Origin: Paracentrotus lividus
Taxonomy: Eukaryota; Echinodermata; Echinoidea; Camarodonta; Echinidae
Length of the DNA: 64,000 nt
Reading direction: 5' to 3'
Assembly (NCBI GenBank): GCA_940671915.1
Contig: CALNVZ010003433.1
Location: forward strand, 18,019,897 to 18,083,896
Shown: one piece after another, positions 50,201-62,200 of the stretch
Layout of the letters: each line of letters opens with the position of its first letter
Position numbering within the stretch: the stretch's first letter is position 1
The notes under the pieces: generated by a model
What the model was told of the DNA's origin: nothing
Database searches by the model: none
The model's input: only the letters and a program-made list of their open reading frames with translations
Position numbers and translations under genes: made by a program

Positions 50201-53200
50201 ACATGCAGAGTAAAAAGCGGATAGTACATATGGAAGTCAGTCAATTCTAAAGATAAGGACCCTCCAGCAGTCCATATTATTCTCATTAGTTTTCTTTCTA
50301 ATGTTTTATCCTTTCCTTAGGGAATTGCCATAATTATATGCATGTGCTTTGCTTATGACAATTGGGATTGCTGTAAGACATTCCATTTTACATTTCTGTC
50401 ATTTTACTCTGCCTTTGTTACCTCCGCCATTGTTAACCATTTGCCATTATTTTTTCCTCTAGCATCATGTTATTACGCTCTGCCATTTTTTTGCCTCTGC
50501 CATTTTTGCCTCTGCCATTTTTGCCTCTCCATTTTTCACTTCTGCCATTTTTCTACCTCTGCCATTTTTGGCCTCTGCCATTTTTGCCCTCTGCCCATTT
50601 TTGCCTCTGCCCATTTTACCTCTGCCCATTTTTTACCTGGCACCACATAATCGTTGCCAGGGATCGATCCTTTCATATTTGGGTAATATTTTATATAAGT
50701 AAGTCTCCGGACAAGTTACAAATGTGCAAGTTTACCCAATAAATGATGTAACCCTCATTCAAAATTACATTCGCTATACTTACCGGCTCAATATTGAAGA
50801 TTCTGCAAAAAGTTCATTATTACTTGGTTACCACAATCCCTCACTAGCTATCCTCATCAAACACGCACGACTCTAATGCAGCGAAGAAATCAAGATTGTC
50901 TTTATTTTGTAATGTTTGATTTTAGTTGCTTTTTTGAGAAATGAAATTAAAAATAATAATATGTAAAACCAAATTTTAATTCATCATTTCGATTTAAGTG
51001 TCGATCCTATTTTCCTATAATTGGATTCTAATTTACATGTAGTAACAGCGTAATTATGCAGTTGGTTTTTTCCTTTTACCATGTGGGAAACAACGAACAA
51101 AATTCTGAAACTCTAACAAATTCCAACCAAGGCATCTAGCAATTGAAACCAGATGATTTGTAAAATAGATTGGGACTTTACTGCCATGAATTCTGGAATA
51201 GGCGTTATTTGTAAACATGAATCTACTGTGCCACAAAACATTCTGATTCTGGCAAGTACAATATGGACACATTTCTTTCTGTTTCCTATTACCTTAAAAA
51301 ATCGGTTTAGTATTTAAAGAATGCAGGAATTTCGAATGTTGATGGCACTCTCTCATAAATCAGGAATTCTAAACAAGACATTTCTTTCACATTTCTTGGA
51401 AGTAAATATAAACAGAAATGCGTTGATTTGTAGCAATTTTTGAATATTACCCCTTTAACTGGTCCAGAAGGAGACACTACCGAAGAACCTGCAAAAAAGA
51501 TGATGATTAAAATGAATGATATAATTTTTAATTCAAAATACCATTTTAGATCTAACTCAGAAAAAAGGAAAAGGAAATGAGGCAGGAAATGGGAAAATGG
51601 GGATGGAAACAGGAAAGGAACGTGGGGAAGGACGAGCGGAAAGAGAGAAGTAAATGGAAGGNNNNNNNNNNNNNNNNNNNNNNNNNCCAACTGTCACTTA
51701 ACGCGGATGTTCCACACTAAGTCACTTATGCTGAGTTTTCCAACGTGAATCCTTACTGACGGCCATGTTCCACAGCTAGTATTCCCATACTGTCACTGTA
51801 GCCGGCATGTGTTTCCACAGTAGTATTCCATACTGTCACTGACCGGCATGTTTCCACAGTAGTATTCCAATGCACTACCGAGTTCCACATGACGAGCATA
51901 CGTAATGACGATTTTCCACAGTAGTATTCCATATCTGTCACTGACGGCAATGTTTCCACAGTAGTATTCCAACGTAATACCCCATGTCACGTAGTAATTC
52001 ACTGCTGACCGCAATGTTTCAAGTATTCCAACCCAGACGCAGTTTAAGTAGTATCCAACGTCAATGACCGGCCATGTTTCCATAGATCTGTAGTAGAAGT
52101 TCCAACCTGACCGGGCATAGTTTCCACAGTAGAATTCACTTGAACCGGCTTGTTTCCATACTGAGTAAGTATATCCAATTGACCGCGCATGTTTCCGTAT
52201 AGTTGGTATTTCAATTGACCGGCATGTTCCATGAGTAGTATTCCACTGACGGCATGTTTCCACAGTAGTATTCCAAGCTGATCCAGGCATGTTTCATGTA
52301 GTTTCCAAGCTGACCGGCATTCGGCACAGTAGTATCATCACACTGTCACCTGACGACCTGCATTTCCACTTAGATCTAGTAGACACGGTCCAACTAGACT
52401 ACGCTGCGGCATTGTTTCCATCAGTCAGAACTCCAAAGCTGAAACCGCTTTTTCCATAGTAGTAGTCCCCCAACTGACCGGCATAATGTTTCCATGCCCA
52501 ATGTTGAATCAATATATAATTTAGAAGATAACACAGTGTAGCAATTTTCTGGTAACTAGTAGACCTACGCGCCCAGGCTAGCAATCTATACTCGACCGGA
52601 GTTGCAATCCTAGCTATAGAAAAGTAATCTGTATATTATGCTACTATTCATATAAAACGGACTGGTTGTTATTAGATCACGATCGAGATGGGTATACTGT
52701 GCGCTCGCGCCTGCAACACTACACGAACTAGCTACAGTCGATCAATCGCATCGTAAGTACTCAAAATACCACCCCCGAAAAAAAAAAATAATCCATCTCG
52801 ATTTTACCACCTTGTGGTTACAACGTTTGTCAGTCTAATGATAGCTCATATCTAAGTGCATTTTATTGGCATCTTCCCCCCTTCTATTGCACTCTCTGAG
52901 AAGGATACTTTTTTTATTTGTCTTTGATCGACGAGTTTTCCTCTGAGCCTAAAACTGGGTGATATTGGGCCGTGTATATACGCACAGTCCAACAGCGATG
53001 CACATCACACACATACACGACTCTATACGGACTCAATCAGATCGCGGTATCAGAGTAATGGAAATAGTGACTGTCCGTAGCCGTATTTCTTTGGAGATTA
53101 GTTGACATTCGTTTTTTATTCTGAAAATGTAGTCTACATTTTTGTTTGATATTGTGATATTATTTTTTCATTATCAGAGCTCAAGGATATTTTGAATCTC

Positions 53201-56200
53201 AGTAGTTACCTTCTTTCAAAATGGACAGAATCTGTTGGTCCATGTAGAGACGACATCTGTTGCACTTGGTGGAACACCAGACACTGTACTAGTGGACTTC
53301 AGAGAATCTTTGAACCTCTGTGTCTGTATGACTCTTTAAATCACCATTGAGAAGGAATATAAAAAAAAAATGAATATATACAGATGAGGACTAAAAAAAA
53401 AAAAAAAAAAACAAAAAATACAAAAACTGCTACTTCAAAATGAAGTACATGATACTATACCTCGAAAATTTTCATAGGTTATCTGGACTAACATTCATAA
53501 ATTTTACAATTGGTTGCTATGGCCTTAATGTAGAAATTTATTGATTTCTAGCAATTTAAAATTATTTAGAGCATAAATTATCAAGCTTGTTAAGCATACA
53601 TTTCCTAACTTTAAAAAATTATTATCAGCTATTGAAATGCAGAAAGAAAATGGCCAAAACTTGTTAGTAGAAGATTTTCAAAATACATCACTTACCAAAC
53701 CTGTCAAGCTTTTTCCTTTAATTGTGGATTTGATTGTTGAGCTGTCTTCACGCAAGGGAGCACAAGACCATGGATACCAGCACAGATGATGATGATGTGG
53801 CCTGTTAGGGTTTGGACATGCACTAGATCTGGACGGAAGACAAACCTGGACAGCAATTGAGTGAAACATACATGTAGGAAAATTAGAGAATTCATGCAAT
53901 CATGACCATTTAAAGTTTCTACCAAGGTCTAAAAAATCTATTGTGACTAAAGTAGAACAAACACAAGTTTCCAGACTCTTGAATTCAACGAGAATGCCGA
54001 TTCTGCCTCCAAAGCAGGAGTCAAAATGAAACTTTCCTAAATTAGACAGTAACGTGAGAAACAGGGATGTCAATTACAGTGTAGTGTGTATTGTATTGTG
54101 TAGGATGAATAGTTCAGCTAGTCAATAAGAGTAGGAACAGAATTTTGTATACAATTTCAGGCCCCGCTACAAAAAAAATTTATTTTTTCACTTGCTATTG
54201 TGGCAGTGATAATTTTTTTTTACTTGGCCCGAGACGGAAAAAACACTTGCCAATTTTATTGTCATTTTCTTTGTTTAAAGTTATTTTTTAGTAGCAAGTA
54301 TCATCTCATAAACTGTCTTTCACGAACAAAGAGCCTAAAAGACAAAAGCACCACTACATTTGGGATCTAAAAAAAAAAATAATAAATAAAAAAAAATAAA
54401 TAAATAAAATTTTAAAAAATATTTAAAAATTAAATTCAAAAATTAGTTGAAATCATTTTCTGCCAATATTATCTTTATTTTACATTGTAACAAATTCAGT
54501 AAAATAGTTAGCATTGAAGGATATGAACTTAACAAAAGGTAAGAAAGAAAATATATCCAATTTTAAAATTTTTCTCAATCTATAAGTATTACTGTTTAGT
54601 CTGTATGTTAAGACTAGCACCATACATCGGCGGTATAGCTCTGCAGATCGGCGATGTATGTTCTAGATTATAAACAATTGGCTTATTTTCACAGTTTATT
54701 GGGATTTTTCATCAATGTAAGGTACATGTTTTCTTTGACAGATAGGAGAAACCTCTGTGCTGTAACTATTTGTCGTACGTTTGTCGTTTATTAAAACTCT
54801 TTTTTGTGTTTTTGATGCGTATTTGAAATTTATGGGAAATCGTGTGATGCTGATACCCAAGCACCAACGGATTGCCTGGGATCCGTCGGGGCTGGCACTT
54901 CAAGGCGCTCTTCAACATGCTCAGTGTTACACTTTGCTTGAAATCATCGCTTGCGGTGCCCGCATCAGGAAAGTGACTTTTGAATCTTTGCTTGCCTCCT
55001 CGTTTCGCTTTACGTTTTCACTTTGCCGGGCAAAAGGCGGGTGCAAGCGATTTGTCGCGCCCACTGAATGTTTCATTCAAAAACTGTCACACCATTTTGC
55101 TTAAATTACACGTGTTATAATTAACAGAGGACATATCTGTTTTATTATTGTGTAAGTTTTCAACACCCATTCATTAGATTCTCTGATCATACCTATGCTT
55201 GCTCATGACTTGTGATTAGGCTGGGGGATTGACCAGGTTTCTCAACCGGCTAACTTACATCTCTGCATCCGCACCATGGCTTCAGCTATCACTGCGCAGA
55301 AGTAAAGGGGGGAAACATATCAAGGTAAACATAGTCACAAGAACTTACCTTTTTAGACAGTACCAGGAGATAATAATAACCTCATTCTGAGCTACATAAA
55401 AGACAGGTCTTTGCTTTTGTATGAAATGTGTCATTTTATTATAAGTATGAAATAGACAATATTTCAAGAAGCTTTTTTTCTTGAGTAAATATTTTTTTGG
55501 CTATTTGAAGCTGAAAGAAAATAAAAAACAACAGTTTTCAGGTTGGTGTTTTATAGTAACTGTCATGTGTCAACGATCATTGTAAAATATCTTACACCAG
55601 AGATAAAGCATTCTTTTTTTTCTTTTTTTTTTTCTTTTCTGAGATGGAGACTATCATCCATGCGTACATTTGTGGTTAGCGAGTGTCACAGATTGGTTTC
55701 AATTATATGAATAAGAAATGGGTATTTACCCCAGGTCTCTCGTTTATGCAATTGTATATACTAGATTCTATCCGCTTTTTCGTGATCGGTTTTTAGAGCT
55801 GCCACGGGTGTTCTAACCATTTATCTATTTACTCCACAAGATCGGCAAGCGTAACTATTGTCAGGAGGGTCCCTTTTTAATTTTCCCTATCATTTATTCC
55901 ACCATTCAAACCAGCAAAAGCATTTTCCGGTTTCGAGGCTGGCTATTTTCCTGTCTGCTCACATCTCCCTGCATCTCCCTGCATCAGCATCCTGTATGCT
56001 GGAGAAGAAATGATAAGCTATCAATGTTTGAAATCTATCCTTGATTGTGGATCTTCCCGAGAGTTGCCATTTGGAGATTTGGGAACCAACAGAATGTCTA
56101 ACAACAGATGTCTTTTCATCTTTCAAGTGATGCTGGCCAAAATTACTGAAAGTCTTTTCAGACTTAGTCTCTGACAAAGGCACATCAGAATCCCCATCTT

Positions 56201-59200
56201 CTAGAAGATGGCGGCTCAAAATTCGACGAGATCCCTTTAGAAGTTTGGATGGTTTTTGCTCAATTGCACTTTTCAACAAAGATTCTAATTGCAAACTTCT
56301 CTGTATAGGCAACGTTGGTATAGGTGAAAGACTTGTGGAGGATCTTTCCTGTGATGATGATGATGATGATGATGCCTGTGATCTTTGTTTGATACCTGAA
56401 TGCAAATCACCATGTTGACCTGATTTTAAAAGTGGTCTGTACAGAGCCTGTGAGGCAGTTTCTTTGGTTTTTACTCGCTGTTGTTCAGTTTCTTTCAAAT
56501 CAGTCACTTCCAAACAATCATTGTCTTCGAAGAACCACTCAACATCATTAATGTCTTCTTCCTCTTTCTCTTTCTCACCACGACAGGAATCATTTTGTTT
56601 GTGCCCTTGTAGTGAGAATTGCTCAAAGTTTGTACATATTGCACTTGAGGTATCAGGTTTGGTACTGCTGGTTGAGAGGAATGGAAAAGTAGGTTTTTGT
56701 GCAGATGAAGCCAGCTTCCCTGCAGCTGTTACATCCTTTGGTTGGTCAACATAATGAGAATCATTCTCAAAGAACCAACTGACGTCGTCAACATCATCCA
56801 TAGATATTGCACTTGAGGTACCTGGCTCGGCACTGTTGGCTGAGAGAAATGGAATTGCATGTTTGAGTGAGAAAGTAGATTCAAAATCAGATGTTAGAGA
56901 GTGTTTCCCTTGTTCCCCACTGGATTCTGTAGGATTGGTGATCTTGAGGATTGTTTGAGATAGCAAGGCGCAGCTGTCCTTGCTCTTTTGGTTCAAGCCA
57001 ACACTATCTATCTCTGTGACCTCTGACCTCATGACATCCCCATGGTGAATAGGATCCGTTGCTTTGGAACACTTGTGTGAAGCTGAAGAATCATCAAGGA
57101 TTATCCTATTCCTTTCTGTTTCTCTATTAGCTGTAACAGTTGTAGGTTTGGAAGGGAGTGAATGGAGATTGTGCACTGCTCAGCAATGTCTTCACAGTCT
57201 TGAAGGAACTCATCTCCAATTCTGATAATATCTTGTATAGGAACATCCTTGCAAGTGGCAAATAAAAAACAAACAAACAAAAAAAAAAAACAAAAGAAAA
57301 CATTGTAAAGAGCAATATTAGGGATGTCAGACGCTCGTGCTGCCCCCTGAAATCCGAGCCCCGTAATGTGTGCTGGCCCAACTGATCGTGATTGAAGAAA
57401 AAAAATGCACTCAAAAAACTCATCATTAAAAATAATCACGGGCATGAAAGAGCTGATTGACTAAACATTACCGTAGTTAGAGTATATCTCCAATATTAGG
57501 ATCACTTTCTTCACAAGTAGAATCCGAAAAATTCATCAAAATAGGCAGTAAATATGAGCTGCAATAACGGTCACTAGGGCACTGTACGTGTTTGATCCGC
57601 ATCGAGACGGCCATGGCACCGCTAAAATGCGCCTCTCGGAATAACATCACATGTTGACAACAAAACCCTCGACCTGATCCTGACGTCAGAAAATGCCCAA
57701 ATTTGGATATGCCATTCATAAATATAGAAGCCAGTATCCATGCGCAGTTTGCTAGTCCATAACCCCCCGAAGCTGTAGCATGAGCGTTAAAAAAATAGTT
57801 CGCATTCTAGCGATCTTTTTCATATGAAAATCACTTTTTTGCAAAAGCAACTTATATACATATCAATTATCGATATTAAACCTATAGTTTGGTAAAAAAA
57901 ATCTGGTGAATTCGTGAGGGGAATCAGGTCGAGGCGATCGCAAATATACGATGGACCCATGTCATGAACATCAACATCGAGGTCTGCCGCACACGGTCTA
58001 CTCGGAGGTCGAGCGTGGCATGCGCCCTTGCGAGATGCCATGGGCACAATCCGAAGTTTTACAGCTAAAAATACTTTCCGCAATCAAACTGTCTATTTTT
58101 GTCTACTACAATGTTCAGAGTAAGTTTTTCATGGATTAAGGATTTCATTATTCAATTCATAACTCGTTATTTATATAAAACAAAGTTGATTTGTTGATTG
58201 TGTGGAAACCAAAATTACGGGGCATTACAAAACGACGGAAGAGCATGATGTCATCGTCTTGCTACCTTCACTGCTTGCGGTGGAAATTTCCATTGTAACT
58301 TCCGGGAACGGGCTGTTTACTTCAGCGTACGCACTCCTTATATTGGCAAAATGAATTGCCACGATGAAAAAATGCATGAAATAATATGTTTCAAGGGAAA
58401 TGACATGAAAATAAATACCTCACGTGCATGTACAATGTCGTAGTAATTGTGTATTTATTACAAATAAATAATATACAAATGTTTTTTGCCGATTGATCGT
58501 GAAAATTCGACAAGATTCATGGACAGTCTTACCATATTTTTCTTGTTGGAAAGGAAAACAAGTGAATACATTTTTCATTTAGGAAAGTGCTGGGTTTTAT
58601 TTTCTTTCACTGCCAGAATTTCATCAACTTTACATCAACATATAATCATATTTGTGTTGTTGTTAATTATGACAGAAACTGAAATCAACTTCAATTTAAG
58701 CAAAATTCTGTACTCAGAAATCACTGGTTATCTTCCAGACATCATGTGGTCTCCAGATGAAATTGTTCTTTTCTCCTGTAAGGCAAAACTGACAAGAATC
58801 ACATTTTCCCAAATTTCTTATTTTCTTTGTTTTTTTAACTGACGAGAATCACATTTTTCCAAATTTTCTTATTATTTTCTTGCTTTGTCACCATGGCAAC
58901 CATTTATCGTCACTTCATTTTAAATGTTCTGTTTTCAAATTGCTATAATATATGCATTTTATGATGTTTCCCATCTTACAGTAAGTTTTACTGGCGAGAT
59001 TACATTTTTCTGAATTTTCTTATTATTTTCTTTGTTTTGTTACCATGGTAACACCTTTTTATCATATTTTTATGTTTTTAATGTTTGTATTGTTTTCAAT
59101 GATCTTTAGCTTGTATGTATGAAAACACATACAAATTATTTGCACTTTGCATCGAAGATCCTTTGAAGATATGACTGAATTATATAATTTAACATTAAAA

Positions 59201-62200
59201 CAATAATACATTACTTTCACTGTAGACCCAGGCGGTGCCGTGGCTACACAGTATAAGTCAATGGAAATCTTCAGGAATATCCCCCAAATAAAATATTCAA
59301 AAATCGTACTCAAACATGGTTATAATATTTTTGTTCCATTTTTTTTTCCTGTAGTTTTGATAAATATGCATCTTTTCAGCTACATCATTTGGTTTTGATA
59401 CAAGACATTTCAATTTTTGGTCCAACATCCCTGCAATATACCTTTTACTTTTGATTATTTTATTCTTTAAACTCATACGTACTTGAGGTGTGTTTACAAA
59501 CTGGCCACAGAGATAAAGGCACTTTTATCCAGTGGCGGATCCAGGATTTCATTACAGGGGGGGGGGGGGGGGGCCAAAATCCGAATTTCAGATTTTGGTA
59601 GCACCCAAAAAAAATTTGGGGGGTAGGTTGTAATTTTTTTTCCGCCTTTGACCATCAAGAGGTCATCATGTATCAGCTATAGGGTTAAGGTTAGGGGTCA
59701 ATCAGCCGCTCGTCTATTTTTACTGCGATTTTTTTTTTCTTCTTCTTTTTCTTTTTTTTTCCTTTTTTTTTTTTTTTTGTGGGAGGGGGGGGGGGCCCTC
59801 CCCCTGGATCCGTGCCTTTTATCAACCTTACATGTTCAGTATCAGTGTAAGGTAACTGGACTTGCACAGTCTAAAGGAGAACCCTTGTGATTACTTTTGG
59901 TTCCCCTCCACCATATCCTTCCTGGCACGGGTGAATATTAATAAGTTAACAGATTTGCGTACCTGATTGAGTAAGAACTGGACATTTGCAGCCCAGAGTC
60001 CAGCAAGGGTGACCAGTGTTGTGCAGCTTGACCCATGGCGTTTGTGTTGGGACAAACAGAACTCTCTCCCCAACTGACCGACAGGATGCTGTGGAAGAAA
60101 TCAAATAGGGAAGTCTAAAGAGTTACTTTTTGCATATTATGAGGTGGGTACACTCGCCCAATGTCCAAGGTTTTTACACAACTTGAGACTATTGATAAAT
60201 ATTCTCAATAAATTAGCAAATAAAAATGCTAATTATAAACAAATTATAAAACACTTGTGAGACGAAATCATACAAAGCTCCCAAAGGATTTGGTTGAATA
60301 CAGGTAATTATTTCCCAAGCTGTATGAAGTACTTACAGAATATTTTTTCACATTCCATGAAAGAAAGTTTAATTCTTATTGGAAATAGAACTTAGGGAAA
60401 TGGGGAATGGGTAAATGGGGTAGGGTCAAATTGAGCCCTCCAAAAATAGGTACAATTAGTCAAATTACTCTTGTTTACATATATCCATTTTTTTTTTCCT
60501 TCACAGTGATTACCTCATTATCTAGGCCCTGCAAGAATTCATACTGGTTATCAAACCATTATTCCTATCTCATCAGCAGCCCAATGCCCTTTCCTGATGA
60601 GTACCCAACATAATCGTTGCCCACGGACGATCCTTTCATATTTGGTAAATATTTTATATATTTAGTCTCCGACAAGTTACAAATGTGCAAGTTTAAACCC
60701 AATAAATATTGTAACCCTCATTCAAAATTACACTTCGTATACTTGCCTCAATATGAAGATTCTGCAAAAGTTCATTTGTACTTGTCACCAACAATCCCTC
60801 ACTGCTATCCTCATCAAACACGCACTTGACGCTATGCAGGAAAGAAATCAAGATTTGTCTTTATTTTGTATTGTTGATTTTAGTTGCTTTTCTTGAAGAA
60901 ACTGAAACTGAAAATAATAATTATGTAAAACCCAAATTTTAATTCATCATTTGGATTTAGTGTCGATCCTCATTTTCCTATAATTGATTTCAACTTACAT
61001 GTAGTAACAGGTAATTATGCAAGTTTTTTTTTTACTAGTGGGAAACAAGAAACAAAATTCTGAAACTCTACCAAATTCCAACCAAGGCATCTAGCAATTG
61101 AACCAGTATGATTTGTAAAATAGATTGTGACTTTGACTCCATGATTTTGGAATAGGCTTACATTTGTAATACATGAAGTCTAAAAACACAATTTACTGTG
61201 CCACAAACATTCTGATTCTGCAAGTACAATATGGACAGTTCTTTTTTCTGTTTCCTTTACTTAAAATCGGTTTAGTATGTACAGGAATTTGAATTTGATG
61301 CACTCTCTCATAAATCAGGTAATTAACAAGACATTTATTTCACATTTCTTGGAAGTAAATAATACAACAGAAATGCATTGATTTATAGCAATTTTCGATA
61401 TTTACCCCTTTACTGGTCCAAGAAGAGACACTACCGAAGAACCTGCAAACAAGATATTAAAATGAATGATATATTTTTTAATCAATACCATTTACTCAGA
61501 AAAAAGGGAAAATGAAATGAGGCAGGAAATGAGGAGGAAAAGGGGGATGGAAACAGGAATGGAACTGGGGAGGACGAGGGAAAGGAGAAGATAAATGGGA
61601 AGGGGAAAGGGAGGATCGAGGAGAAAAATGGGATGGGGGTCAGGTGGAAAGGGAAAGTTAATAGAGAAAGGAGGAAGAAGAGAGAAATGGGGAGGAGGAA
61701 TGGAAGGTAAGGAAAGGGAAAGCAGAGGAGAAAGGTGAAGGGTGTAAAAGAGCAGGGCAAGAGGGTGGACAGAGGGGAAGGGAAATAAAAAGGGAAAGGG
61801 GCAGGGACGGAAAGGAGGGAGGCAGAAGGGGTGGAGAATGCTGGAGCAGTGGAGGATAAAAATTAAAATGATTACAAGAATGACTGAAAATGAAAGAGGA
61901 AAAGGCAAGCGCAGCCCTAAACTGACCAGTCCCCGTCGCGAAGCGACGGGAACTGACGGATGATTAGTTGTGGGGCTGGTATACCCCGAATCTCTCACAG
62001 TAATATTATTTTTTTTAAATGATACTCACATTGAATTTATGTAACTTCCAAGATACAAGAGCAGATAGGTTCTTCCACATATTTATGTTGTCATAACAAT
62101 GAGTGATTGATATTTGAAGGCAAAAATCAGTTCCAAACACGTAACTTGTGTTCATATCGCAGGTACGGTACATGGCGATATAGACCACCCGGTACGAGCG

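Larger units (their letters stand above)
48756..50644. mobile_element. TU-like foldback element in BBS12 intron 3, copy 1
   Basis: The left arm (48760-49066) is about 19 tandem copies of a 15-bp unit, GGCGGAGGTAAAAAT with variants. The right arm (50385-50640) is the same unit in reverse complement (ATTTTTGCCTCTGCC). The centre (49070-50385) is unique, with a GC-rich patch at 49530-49700. Copy 2 has the empty site ACATAATCGT, and a noisy duplication of it flanks the element (AACAATATCG left, ACATAATCGT right). Inverted ends made of tandem 15-bp units are the hallmark of the TU foldback family described in sea urchins. No transposase is seen, so it would be non-autonomous. Confidence 0.78.
44452..51661. 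repeat. Duplicated block, copy 1 (BBS12 exons 2-8)
   Basis: Collinear with 53088-61600 over exons and introns, in the same orientation. By eye the similarity is above 90 percent, with many one-base indels. Without insertions each copy is about 5.2-5.3 kb. Copy 1 alone carries the 1.9-kb foldback at 48756-50644. It stops at a 25-N gap inside a purine-rich tract. Confidence 0.9.
53088..61600. repeat. Duplicated block, copy 2 (BBS12 exons 2-8)
   Basis: Second copy. It continues without a break into exon 1 on the right, whereas its left edge (53088) is abrupt, falling between exons 8 and 9. It alone carries the insertions at 54158-55066, 57320-59432 and 59530-59815. The pattern (each copy connected to a different end of the gene) fits two overlapping allelic contigs better than a functional tandem duplication. 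Confidence 0.88.

Noticed and set aside
51753-52290. Minus-strand frames with repeated EYYCGN
   Set aside because: Lies in the 31-bp satellite; no gene features.
55959-57176. A DNA-repair or DDIAS-like protein as the identity of the long Ser-rich frame
   Set aside because: Flanking exons match BBS12 in order and phase; the Ser-rich part is an insert in exon 5.
60497-60650. Possible extra exon between BBS12 exons 3 and 4 (NNGLINQYEFLQGLD in copy 1)
   Set aside because: Exons 3 and 4 join directly in phase and match human without it, and the two copies do not keep a common frame.
61482-61998. 168-codon hydrophobic frame on the minus strand
   Set aside because: Reflects the purine tract (Phe/Pro/Leu/Ser codons), not a membrane protein.
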